A stretch of DNA of 64,000 nucleotides from Aureivirga marina (lineage in GTDB: Bacteria; Bacteroidota; Bacteroidia; Flavobacteriales; Flavobacteriaceae), in NCBI RefSeq assembly GCF_015767265.1, contig NZ_JADPIB010000005.1, forward strand, positions 248,001-312,000, in the 5' to 3' direction. This document shows, one piece after another, positions 44,768 through 53,900 of this stretch. The translations under genes were made by a program, and so were the position numbers. The notes under the pieces are model-generated. The model was not told the DNA's origin. It saw only the letters and a program-made list of their open reading frames with translations, and did no database searches. Positions within the stretch are counted from its first letter, which is position 1. Every line of letters begins with the position of its first letter.

Positions 44768-45462
44768 ATTGGGAAAACAAAAAAATTCTGATTACTGGCG
44801 GAAGTTCAGGAATTGGAAAACAACTTGTAAAAGATTTTTCTGTAAAAGGTGCTGAAATCGTTTTTTGTGGTTTAGAACAAGAATTAATTTCAGAAGTAGA
44901 AAATTCAACGACTGCGACTGGTTTTTTAGTAGATTTAACCAAAGAAAACGAATTACTTTCCTTTTTTTCTAAAGCAATAAAAATTCTTGGAAACATTGAT
45001 ATTTTAATCAACAATGCCGGATTTGTTATTGCAGAACCATTTGAAAGTTTAAAAAGAGCTGATTTTGAAAAAATGTTTGCTTTAAATACGATTGCTCCAG
45101 CGCAACTTTCACAACTTGTAATTCCATATTTTAAAAAAAATGGTTTCGGTGATATTGTAAATATTGGAGCAACAGGCGGATATTATGCTTTTAATAAAGG
45201 AACAGCTTATTCTTGTAGTAAAGCTGCTTTAAATATTATTTCAAAAAATCTAAGTTTAGAATTTAGAAAAGACAATATTCGTGTTTTTCATGTAGATCCA
45301 AGTTGGTGCACAGACACAAATAATAATGCTTATGGAACAGCAATTCCAAAAGACGAAAATCTATTAAATCCTGTAGATATTTCAACAAGTATTATACATT
45401 CCTTAGAGATGAATCGCCGTGCTTTTATTCCACAAATGAGTATTTGGGCGACAAATCCATAA
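44764..45462 (+). CDS. Short-chain dehydrogenase/reductase
   Basis: 232 residues of the classical SDR fold. Cofactor motif TGGSSGIGKQL near residue 11, NNAG in ILINNAGFV near 81, the catalytic Ser-Tyr-Lys arrangement in NIGATGGYY with YSCSKAA (Tyr and Lys near 149 and 153). It oxidises or reduces a hydroxyl/carbonyl with NAD(P)H. Coupled to the DsbA-like gene. The substrate is unknown. Confidence 0.92.
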   Translation: MNWENKKILITGGSSGIGKQLVKDFSVKGAEIVFCGLEQELISEVENSTTATGFLVDLTKENELLSFFSKAIKILGNIDILINNAGFVIAEPFESLKRADFEKMFALNTIAPAQLSQLVIPYFKKNGFGDIVNIGATGGYYAFNKGTAYSCSKAALNIISKNLSLEFRKDNIRVFHVDPSWCTDTNNNAYGTAIPKDENLLNPVDISTSIIHSLEMNRRAFIPQMSIWATNP

Positions 45463-45465
45463 AAA

Positions 45466-45498
45466 AAGAGTGTTTTTCATGAAACACTCTTCCTTTTA
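45466..45498 (+). terminator. Terminator of the DsbA/SDR operon
   Basis: AAGAGTGTTT (45466-45475) pairs with 45482-45491, followed by CCTTTTATT. It can also serve the convergent minus-strand gene. Confidence 0.8.
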
Positions 45499-45518
45499 TT
45501 AAAATATAATAAAAACCC

Positions 45519-46553
45519 CTAAGCCAACTTTGCAGAATCACTGTCAATAGTTGGATTATTTAAAAGTTCAGCATTTGCAATAACTTCCTCATGTGTATAA
45601 ACATTTTCATACCATAAAGAATTTAAGAATTTTTCTTCATTTTTGGACATATAAGGATTTTGCATTCCTAAATAATATGGCGGAAGTGTTGTTGTAATCG
45701 GAACTTTTAATTCTTCAGAAAATATTCTTCCACACCAATAATCTTTTGTAGATTCAATTCTTCTACATTTATCTAAATCTACCATTTTGGAAACTGGAGA
45801 AAATTTATCAAATCGCAAGCTATTTTCAGCTCCTAAAATATCTTTTTCAGAAATATATTCTACTATTTTATCTTGTTTTCTGTTTAAATTGCCTCTTTTA
45901 AAGTAAGTACTAATCAGCATTGGAATTGCAATTCCTCCGCAATTTCTATAATGATGAATAAAATCAAAACGTTGACGTAATTGTTCTTTTTTATCAAAAG
46001 CACTTACAGAAACACGTATTTCAGCTTTAATATTAGCAAATTTTTGCATCATTTCTTCAGAAGGAAATTTGTAAACTTTTGTCATCAAAATTGGAAGTCT
46101 TCCAGATTTTCGAATCAATTTTGCCATTTCAAAAGCTTTTTCCCAATTCCAAGAAGGATCACTATTCCATCCATTCGTCAAAAATCCTTGCGTACTTGGA
46201 ATATTTTTCAAGTCCTTAATAAAAACTTCTTTATCTAATATATTTTCCACTTTAATACCAAAATCAAATCCTGATAAAAAAGACAATTTTGCAGCATTAC
46301 AATTTCCATAGCAAACACTTGATGCAGGTAAACATCCTAAATATAAATCCGTTGTTATCGATTCAAGAGGATGTCCTCCTATTTTCCCTGCTCTAATTTT
46401 TTGTGGATTTGGTACTTTTAAATTTTTGGCTTTTGCGTATTCTTCATAACTTTTTGACACATATTTATCCAATTCAGAAAAATCTGTATCTGTACGATCG
46501 AAAATATAATCTATCCAATCGTTTAAATCATTATTTATTACCTTAGTTTTCAT
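45519..46553 (-). CDS. Cys-cluster protein, possible radical SAM-like enzyme
   Basis: About 344 residues from the ATG at 46553; a TTG 22 codons upstream would extend it. A cluster GCLPASSVCYGNC (C74, C81, C85; spacing CX6CX3C) lies near the N-terminal third and is followed by TIM-barrel-like alternation. Examples are FLTNGWNSDPSW, LPILMTKVYKFP, IRVSVSAFD, and AIPMLIST. This order of strands resembles DUF5131/SPL-type radical SAM proteins (GCxxxSxGCxxC), but the Cys spacing is not canonical. Two further Cys (CRRIE, YWCGRI) occur in the C-terminal third and could bind an auxiliary cluster. No precise family is recognised. Confidence 0.6.
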   Translation of the reverse strand: MKTKVINNDLNDWIDYIFDRTDTDFSELDKYVSKSYEEYAKAKNLKVPNPQKIRAGKIGGHPLESITTDLYLGCLPASSVCYGNCNAAKLSFLSGFDFGIKVENILDKEVFIKDLKNIPSTQGFLTNGWNSDPSWNWEKAFEMAKLIRKSGRLPILMTKVYKFPSEEMMQKFANIKAEIRVSVSAFDKKEQLRQRFDFIHHYRNCGGIAIPMLISTYFKRGNLNRKQDKIVEYISEKDILGAENSLRFDKFSPVSKMVDLDKCRRIESTKDYWCGRIFSEELKVPITTTLPPYYLGMQNPYMSKNEEKFLNSLWYENVYTHEEVIANAELLNNPTIDSDSAKLA

Positions 46554-46628
46554 GGTTTGTAGTTTTGTTGTGATTTTCAAAGTGTGGTTGTCATCTTTGG
46601 CAATAAATTCTAGCAGCAATTTATCATG

Positions 46629-46703
46629 TCATGTTTCTAGCCATTTTTTTAAAAAGATTCTGAAGTTTGAATCTTTAGTAATCATTAATTGTTGTTTTTT
46701 CAT
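46629..46703 (-). CDS. 24-residue small ORF upstream of the Cys-cluster gene
   Basis: An ORF of 24 codons (MKKQQLMITKDSNFRIFLKK, then WLET) begins at the ATG at 46703 and stops 75 bases before the Cys-cluster gene. A purine-rich AGAGGA directly precedes the ATG, unusual in this AT-rich genome. The peptide has a basic amphipathic start and a KKW segment near the end. It could be a leader peptide, a modified-peptide precursor, or chance. The rest of the gap 46554-46914 is AT-rich and holds the divergent promoters. Confidence 0.35.
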   Translation of the reverse strand: MKKQQLMITKDSNFRIFLKKWLET

Positions 46704-46914
46704 TTCCTCTATTTGTTATTTAAATTATTTTTTCAATTAATTAGAACTGAATTATTTAAAAAATTTCTAGAATATGAATGGCTGCTGTATGTAATTTTTA
46801 AATTATGACCACAAAGTTACAGATTTTTAAAATGCAATAATTTTTAAGCAAATAATTTAATAAACAATTAACTGTTTATGAAAAATATTATTTTTGACAC
46901 AAAATTAAAAATAC

Positions 46915-48282
46915 ATGAATATAACTGGACTAATTGAAACGATTTTTAAAAAATATTTACCTTCTCCTTTTACAATCGCAATATTTTTAACCTTATTAAC
47001 AATTGTTTTAGCCTATTTCTTCACACCAATTGTTTCAAAAGAAAATCATTTTATTCAAATTTTATCCTATTGGGAATCTGGAATTTGGTCTAACGGCTTG
47101 TTAGTTTTCGCTTATCAAATGATGTTGATTTTAGTTTTAGGTCATGTTTTAGTTTTGACGAAACCTGTCAATAAATTGATTTTAAAATTGACAAGTTTTG
47201 CAACTTCTACTTCAAAAGCAGTTATTTTAGTAAGCTTTACAACAATAATTGTTGCATTTTTTAATTGGGGATTAGGATTGATTTTCGGAGCAATTTTAGC
47301 AAGAAAAGTAGGAGAATTCGCACAAAAAAATCAGATTCCAATCAATTATCCATTAGTTGGAGCAGCAGGTTATGTTGGATTGATGGTTTGGCACGGAGGA
47401 TTAAGTGGTTCTGCACCATTGAAAGTTGCAGAAGCTGGGCATTTAGAAAAATTATTAAAAGGAACTTCTTTACAAAGTATTCCTGAATATATTCCAACAA
47501 ACACAACAATTTTCAGTGTTTCTAATATGGTTATTTTTGCTGCATTATTAATAATTGTTCCTTTATTTCTAAGTTTTTTAGCAAAAAATGTAAAACCCAC
47601 AAAAATTGATTTACCAACTTACAAAATGGAAGAATCTAACAGATTAAGTAAATTAATTGGAGCCGAAAAATTAGATCATTCAAGAATTTTAGCAACTATT
47701 TTTGGTTTTGTTTTATTAGCTGCATTTATTATAAAATATGGAAAACAAGTATTAGAATTGAAATTTACTTTAAATGGAATTAATTTTTTAATGCTTGGAT
47801 TAGGAATTTTATTACATCAAAATTTCAAAAACTTTTTAAATGCAATTGAAGAAGCAATCAAAGGAACTTCTGGAATTTTGATTCAATTTCCACTTTATTT
47901 TGGAATAATGGGAATTATGAAATCAACTGGAATGGTTGCACAAGTTTCTGATTTCTTTGCAGAAATTGCTACACAAACAACATTACCAATTTTTACATTT
48001 TTCAGTGCTGGATTGGTGAATATATTTGTTCCAAGTGGCGGTGGACAATGGGCAATTCAAGGACCAATTATTGTTGAAACTGCAATGAAATTGAACGTTC
48101 CACTTTCGAAAGCAATTATGGCTTTAGCTTATGGAGATCAAATCACGAACATGTTACAACCTTTTTGGGCTTTACCACTTTTAGGAATTACAAAATTAAA
48201 AGCAAAAGAAATTCTCCCATACACACTTTTACTTATGTTGGTTGGAATTGTAATTTATATTGGTGGATTGTTGATTTTTTAA
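46915..48282 (+). CDS. AtoE-type short-chain fatty acid transporter (TIGR00366 family)
   Basis: 455 residues with about 12 membrane helices. Diagnostic blocks: KYLPSPFTIAIFLTLLT at the N-terminus, FFNWGLGLIFGAILARKVG near residue 115, VWHGGLSGSAPLKVAE near 158, and VNIFVPSGGGQWAIQGPI near 370. The family takes up acetoacetate and short-chain fatty acids. Length is typical. Monocistronic and divergent from the small ORF and Cys-cluster gene. Confidence 0.9.
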   Translation: MNITGLIETIFKKYLPSPFTIAIFLTLLTIVLAYFFTPIVSKENHFIQILSYWESGIWSNGLLVFAYQMMLILVLGHVLVLTKPVNKLILKLTSFATSTSKAVILVSFTTIIVAFFNWGLGLIFGAILARKVGEFAQKNQIPINYPLVGAAGYVGLMVWHGGLSGSAPLKVAEAGHLEKLLKGTSLQSIPEYIPTNTTIFSVSNMVIFAALLIIVPLFLSFLAKNVKPTKIDLPTYKMEESNRLSKLIGAEKLDHSRILATIFGFVLLAAFIIKYGKQVLELKFTLNGINFLMLGLGILLHQNFKNFLNAIEEAIKGTSGILIQFPLYFGIMGIMKSTGMVAQVSDFFAEIATQTTLPIFTFFSAGLVNIFVPSGGGQWAIQGPIIVETAMKLNVPLSKAIMALAYGDQITNMLQPFWALPLLGITKLKAKEILPYTLLLMLVGIVIYIGGLLIF

Positions 48283-48379
48283 GAAAAATAGATGTAAATG
48301 TCGTAAAAATGTCCAATGAATGACGTTATCATAAAATGCTAATTTCTATAATTTTGTCATGAAATAAAATTATAATTTC

Positions 48380-48823
48380 ATGAATAAAGAAAAAGAAAAT
48401 TCAACATTAAAAATAGTTTTTCAATTAGTAAAAATTCCACTTTTAATTGCAATTTTTATCACACCAATTCGATTTACTTTAGAATATATTGGTATTCCTG
48501 AAAAATATATTTTTCTCATTGGATTACTTTGGATTTCCTTGTTTTTCTCAATTTATTGGTCATTTCGAATTTATAAAAGAAAAGATTCTTTTTTGATTCT
48601 TTTTTATTTTTTATTAATTCTTTCTCCAATCTCAAGAATTCCTGTTGCAATTTTTTGGTGGATTGATGTAAACTGGAACTTAAAAACACATTATGGTGCT
48701 TATTTCAAAACTTTTTATGAAGCATTATTTAACCACATTTTTTATGGTTCTTTAATTCAACTAATTTTAGGTTTTCTTTTGGGATTTTTGGTCATTCTAT
48801 TTTTAAAATTCAAATCGAAATAA
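48380..48823 (+). CDS. Small membrane protein, hypothetical
   Basis: 147 residues with four predicted membrane helices (about 14-32, 41-60, 68-92 and 118-143) separated by basic loops. No conserved motif is recognised. It ends 7 bases before the stop of the convergent TS-N-like gene, so the two transcripts meet. Function unknown. Confidence 0.7.
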   Translation: MNKEKENSTLKIVFQLVKIPLLIAIFITPIRFTLEYIGIPEKYIFLIGLLWISLFFSIYWSFRIYKRKDSFLILFYFLLILSPISRIPVAIFWWIDVNWNLKTHYGAYFKTFYEALFNHIFYGSLIQLILGFLLGFLVILFLKFKSK

Positions 48824-48830
48824 CTTCTAT

Positions 48831-49409
48831 TCAACACATTTTTTGACTAAATAAATGTAATTTTTCGTCTAATTTAATTGCATCTAAATGAAATTGTTTT
48901 TCAAAATTTTTATATTCTTTAGTTGACTTAAATACATTCATACACATATTTTCACACTTTATTTTTTTCCATTTATTTTGTGCAATTTGAATAGTTTTAG
49001 ATAATTCATTTAATTCAAAATTTCTTTCTAGAATTAATTTATATTCATTTAATTCATCAAATAAAAAAATAGAAGCCAAATCATATTCATTTTCTATAAA
49101 TTCCATCTTTTCTATTATTTCAATTGATTTTTCTGTAAATCCTTTTAGTTTAGAAATATCAAAATTCTTTAGTCGATTTTGGTTTTCAAAAAAGGAAAGA
49201 GTTTTTACAAAATCATATTTATTTTCTTCATATTTCTGTTGAATAACATTAATTTCAAAGAAAGTTTTCTGAGCTATTTCATTAATTTTTTCTCTTTTAA
49301 ATTTTTTAATTATTTTTTCAACATCTCCATCAAATTCAATTAGTAATTTCTTTGCTTCAACTATTGGAATTGGAATTCTTCTTCTCAATTTTAACAACTT
49401 CTCTTTCAT
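48831..49409 (-). CDS. Protein with EF-Ts N-terminal (UBA-like) domain fused to a helical domain
   Basis: 192 residues. The first 45 residues (LRRRIPIPIVEAKKLLIEFD, then GDVEKIIKKF) follow the pattern of the TS-N/UBA domain of elongation factor Ts (LRExTGxxxxxxKxALxExxGDxExAxxxLR). The catalytic nucleotide-exchange core of EF-Ts is absent. The remainder is a helical, Lys/Glu-rich region with a CENMCMN motif. It is therefore not tsf. A stand-alone TS-N domain suggests binding to EF-Tu or another partner. Function unknown. Confidence 0.7.
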   Translation of the reverse strand: MKEKLLKLRRRIPIPIVEAKKLLIEFDGDVEKIIKKFKREKINEIAQKTFFEINVIQQKYEENKYDFVKTLSFFENQNRLKNFDISKLKGFTEKSIEIIEKMEFIENEYDLASIFLFDELNEYKLILERNFELNELSKTIQIAQNKWKKIKCENMCMNVFKSTKEYKNFEKQFHLDAIKLDEKLHLFSQKMC

Positions 49410-49688
49410 TTAAAAATTTTTAATTATTCTTTTAACTTTTATATTTTACTACAAAATTTCTATTTTCTTAAAACAGCATATTTTATATATAAACATCTCT
49501 CTCTTTCCCCACAAATAAAAGCTTTTTTTATGAAATTTTATATTTTTTACAACTTTTAGATCACTCTTAAATTTTCTTAAAATTTTGTTAAAATATTCGT
49601 TAACAAAAATCTAGCTGTAAGCATAAAAAAAAATCTCGTTCTAATTAAGCAATGAAATTATTTGCTAACATTTAAAATAATTAACGAA
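49410..49688. other. Divergent intergenic region
   Basis: 279 bases between divergently transcribed genes. Very AT-rich, with a TTTTCTTAAAATTTTGTTAA-like tract. No clear gene or terminator. Confidence 0.4.
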
Positions 49689-50591
49689 ATGAGAAAACTG
49701 ATTTATGGTTCTTTACTATCACTAGGTCTTGTAGCTGCTTCTTGTAGCAATGATGATGATTCAACTTCTACTCCAATTGTAGAAAAATCAACTCTAAAAT
49801 TAAACTTATCAGGTTTAGAAGATTTAGGTGATAATTATGTTTACGAAGGATGGATTATTGTAAACGGAAACGCTATTAGCACAGGTGTATTCAATGTAGA
49901 TGGAACAGGAAATTTATCTAAAGTTGATTTTGAATTAAACAAAACGGATTTAGATGCTGCTACAAAGTTCGTACTTACAATTGAGCCTGCAAACGATACA
50001 GATCCAGCACCTTCAAATACAAAATATTTAGTAGGTGATTTCAATGGAAATTCTGCATCAGTGAACACAGGAATTATTGGAGATTTTTCTAATTCTTCAG
50101 GACAATTTATTCTAGCTAGTCCTACAGATGATGTGGCTGATAATGATCAATATGGTATTTGGTTCGTAAATCCAACAGGGGCAAATCCAGTTGCTTCTTT
50201 AAATTTACCAATGTTAGAAGAAGGTTGGAAATACGAAGGATGGGTTGTTACAGAAGATGGAACTCCATTAACTACAGGAACTTTCAGAAATGTTTCTGCT
50301 TCAGATGATGCTGCTCCATACAGTGGACCAGTTGCACTTCCTATGCCAAATGGTGAAGATGGATTCTTCCCAGGAGAAGATTACTTAGTAAACGCTCCTG
50401 ATGGTGTAACTTTCCCATTAGATGTTAGAGGAAAAACAGTTGTAATTACTGTTGAACCATACCCAGATAATGATGCAAAACCTTTTACTTTAAAACCTTT
50501 AGTTGGAACAGCTGGAGATATGTTAGGTGAAGCAAATTTACATGACATGAATTTACAAAACAATTTCCCAATGGGAACTGTAACTAGATAA
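49689..50591 (+). CDS. Lipoprotein with duplicated anti-sigma-type domain
   Basis: About 300 residues from the ATG at 49689 (MRKLIYG); an upstream TTG at 49662 is less likely. The signal ends in LVAASC. Two copies of a roughly 130-residue domain follow. Each opens with LxLSGLEDLGxxYVYEGWIIVNG or LNLPMLEEGWKYEGWVVTEDG and contains a TGTF/TGVF turn and an FVLTIEP or VVITVEP strand. This is the pattern of Bacteroidota lipoproteins with anti-sigma-K-like (RskA-type) C-terminal domains. A surface or periplasmic binding role is likely. Function unknown. Confidence 0.8.
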   Translation: MRKLIYGSLLSLGLVAASCSNDDDSTSTPIVEKSTLKLNLSGLEDLGDNYVYEGWIIVNGNAISTGVFNVDGTGNLSKVDFELNKTDLDAATKFVLTIEPANDTDPAPSNTKYLVGDFNGNSASVNTGIIGDFSNSSGQFILASPTDDVADNDQYGIWFVNPTGANPVASLNLPMLEEGWKYEGWVVTEDGTPLTTGTFRNVSASDDAAPYSGPVALPMPNGEDGFFPGEDYLVNAPDGVTFPLDVRGKTVVITVEPYPDNDAKPFTLKPLVGTAGDMLGEANLHDMNLQNNFPMGTVTR

Positions 50592-50633
50592 TTAGAAAAT
50601 TAGATTTTTTTAATTTTATTTGGATTTGAATTT

Positions 50634-50666
50634 AAAGAGGCTATTGTTTTAGCCTCTTTTTATTTT
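50634..50666 (+). terminator. Terminator of the duplicated-domain lipoprotein gene
   Basis: AAAGAGGCTA (50634-50643) pairs with 50650-50659 around TTGTTT, followed by TTATTTT. Confidence 0.85.
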
Positions 50667-50696
50667 AAAATATCTTTTTTTATCGAATAACTTGTT

Positions 50697-50704
50697 TACT
50701 TTTG
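50697..50704 (+). promoter_or_regulatory. Candidate -7 promoter element of the VF530 gene
   Basis: TACTTTTG matches TAnnTTTG and lies 18 bases before the ATG at 50723. No clear -33 box. Confidence 0.45.
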
Positions 50705-50722
50705 TAAGTATAAATTAATCAA

Positions 50723-50944
50723 ATGGAAAATCAACCAAATAACCCATCACATGGTGTGAAATTAAAGCAAATGATTGTTGAACTTGTAGATTATTACGGT
50801 TGGGAACATCTTGGTTATAAAATTCCTATTGGTTGTTTTAAAAATAATCCTTCCATTGGTTCTAGTATCACTTTTTTAAGAAGACATTCTTGGGCTAAAA
50901 ATCAAGTTCAAAATCTTTATATAGAAATGAAGAGAAAGCAATAA
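50723..50944 (+). CDS. VF530 (DUF2132) family protein
   Basis: 73 residues matching the small VF530 family: NPSHGVKLKQMIVELVDYYGWEHLG, then CFKNNPSIGSSITFLRRHSWAK are continuous with the family pattern NPLHGxTLxxIxxxLVxxYGWxxLG and CFxxxPSIxSSLxFLRxTPWAR. The solved member is a compact helical DNA-binding-like domain. Function unknown. It is convergent with the nuclease-helicase gene, which ends one base after its stop. Confidence 0.9.
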   Translation: MENQPNNPSHGVKLKQMIVELVDYYGWEHLGYKIPIGCFKNNPSIGSSITFLRRHSWAKNQVQNLYIEMKRKQ

Positions 50945-53900
50945 TTAAACTTTCACAAACCCATTACGATCAGATACAAATTTAATTAATTGAGAAAAAA
51001 TCGGGTTTTGGCTTAAAACCTCTTTATTTCCAATCATAATCATCTGTTCTTTCGCTCTTGTCAAAGCAACATTTAATTTTCTATCTACCGTTTTATCATC
51101 ATTGTAATTTTCAATTGCTTTTAATTGAAATTCTTCATTTACAGTAAAAGAATAAATAATAATATCTCGCTGACTTCCTTGATAGCGTTCTACAGTATCT
51201 ACTGTAATTTCTTGATAATTTGGAATATTTGCTTGTTCTAATTTTTGTTTAATTGTCGCCAATTGACTTCGAAAAGGTGCAATAATTCCAATCGTTTTCT
51301 TAGCGTCTATTTTTTTTCCATTAAAAGCATATAATTCATGAATTTTTTGCACAACTGAAACTACAAAATCAGCTTCTTTTTCATTTTGCTTTCCTGTTTT
51401 ATTCTTTTCATTTTTACAAGAAAAAAACAACATTCTTTTCGATGCTAAATTTTCCTCTAAAACTGAATTTGTTTTTGTTTTTAAGTCTATAATTACAACT
51501 TGTCTTTTTAAATTTTCTTTTGCTTCTTTTGTTAATGTAGAAATATGAAAAGCTTCTTTTAACTTTCCATCATAAAAAACTTTATTTGGAAATTCAGCAA
51601 TTTCTTCATGCATTCTTCCTTGAAAAGTCAATTGATCAAATGCAAAATCAAATTTATTTTTTTCACAATAAATATATAATCTTTCAAAAAGCGAGTTTTT
51701 CTTATTTTTCAAACCAATTTCCTCTAATAAAAGATTTTTAGTTTTCGATTGCTCTTCATTTTGCAAAACAATTGCAGGAAGTTGTTTATGATCACCAATC
51801 ATGATAAACCTTTCAAATTCTGGCAATAATCCAACAATTTGTGGCTCTAAAATTTGCGATGCTTCATCAATAATTACAGTGTCAAACTTCTTTAATTTGA
51901 ATAAATCTAATTTTCCAGAAATTGATGCAACTGTTGAAACATAAATTCGATGTGCTTTTAATTTCGATTCAATTTCTTCTCTTTTCTTCGAATTTTCTGT
52001 AATATTTTTCAATAAACTTCCACGAAAATTTTCTTGACAAGAAAGTTCATTTCCAATTCGAACAAAAGTATTTTCTAGTTCTCCTAATTCATTTAAAGCT
52101 GTATTTATCGTTTCACATAATTCATCGACTGCTCGATTTGTATACGCTAATAACAGAATATTTGAATTCGGTTCTTTATAAAATGCTTCTACTAATTCTT
52201 TAATAATTATCGAAGTTTTTCCAGTTCCTGGAGGTCCATTTAACAAGAAATAATCTTTAGAATTTATCGCTTTCTGTAAAATTCTATTTTGTTCTGTTGA
52301 TAAATATGTTTTATGAAACTTTTTTTCATTCGATTCTTCTGGAGGTGATAAAGTCAAAATTTTTCGACGTTTATTTGTTCTTTTCGCTACTTTTTCCAAA
52401 GTATCATCAGAATTTTTATGCAAAAACATATATAAATTTTTATACATATTTTTAAAAGAACTATCCATCGAATCTTTTTCTAAAGCCCATTTTTTATGTG
52501 CGTCAAAAAACTTTGTATTATGTTGTGTGTAACGAAATCCTAAAACAACTTTTTCACTTGAAATTGACTTTACATTACATTTAAAAATTTGATTTTCAGT
52601 AGCAATTTCATTTTCGTTTCTTGGATATAAAATACAAGTATCTCCTTCTCTAAAATTTGCATATTTATTCTCTGAATTTGTTCTTTTTAAAACAATTTCT
52701 TTTTGTGAATTCGCAACATTATTTTCACTAATTTCTAAATCATACAGAATTTCAAATTTGGCATTTTTTTCATCAAAAGAACTTAACCAAACAGAAGCCA
52801 AACCTCGATTTGATTCTATTTCTCCATTTCCAATTTTTGCTAAATATTGCTCTTTTGCTATAAAACTTACAAACGAATAAAAATATGCTTTTTCCGTTTC
52901 AGAAAGCTTTTCAATTGGTTGTTGAAATTCACGAATTTGAGTAACTAAAATATCTCGAAATCTTGGATTTAAATCTTTCTTTTGAATTAAATTTTTGACA
53001 TTAATTTTTTTGATTAATTTCTCTGTAAATTCTAAAGAATTATTTGCTAAATAATGTTCATTTACAATAATTTCATTTCGAAGATTAAAAATTCGTTGCA
53101 TTACATCCAACGTTGGTTCTTCTGAACGAATATTGTTCAAATTCGATTTAGAATATAATATATAACCATTGATTTTTGAAGTAATTTCGTTAAAACGCAA
53201 CTTATTTAAAACTCCAACAATTTGATAATATAAAAACAATTGTACAACATGATTTCGTTTAATTGTTCTTCCATCATCAGGATAAGGCGTTCCACCAGAT
53301 TTTAATTCAACAATTTTTGCATTGTTTTTTTCATCCAAATCTAAAAGATCCAAACGTCCTTGAATTCCATATAAATCTGAAAAAAAAGATGGCTCTAATG
53401 TTACTCTACTTCTATTGATTTCCAGTTTTTGAAAATCATCTTGAATCACTTTTTTTATCGTATGAAAATGTCGTTTCGCTGTTTCAAAATACGTTTTAAA
53501 ATCATCTCTTTCCTTAATATCTTCACTTGTCGTATATTCAAATGGATAATTGGTAAAATCTTTATAAAAAATATCATTGAATTTCTTTTCAACTCCATTT
53601 TCTGTAATTAATTCATCTACAATTAAATTGGCAAAATTTCCTAATCGAATATGTTTATTATTCGGAATTTCTTCAAATTTCGATTTTAAAAATTGCATTG
53701 CAGAAAAGCCATAATCTTGAAAGCATTCAGCAATTGCAGAAATATCTAAAAGATAATCTGGTTCTAAAATCACAAAACGAGGAAAATAATTTTGCTCTTT
53801 ATCAACACGAATATTTACCAAATAAACTTGCGCTCCTTTCCAAAAATCTTTTGTAGAAAAAATAGCATTTGGAAAAACTTTTACTAATGATTTTTCTTCA

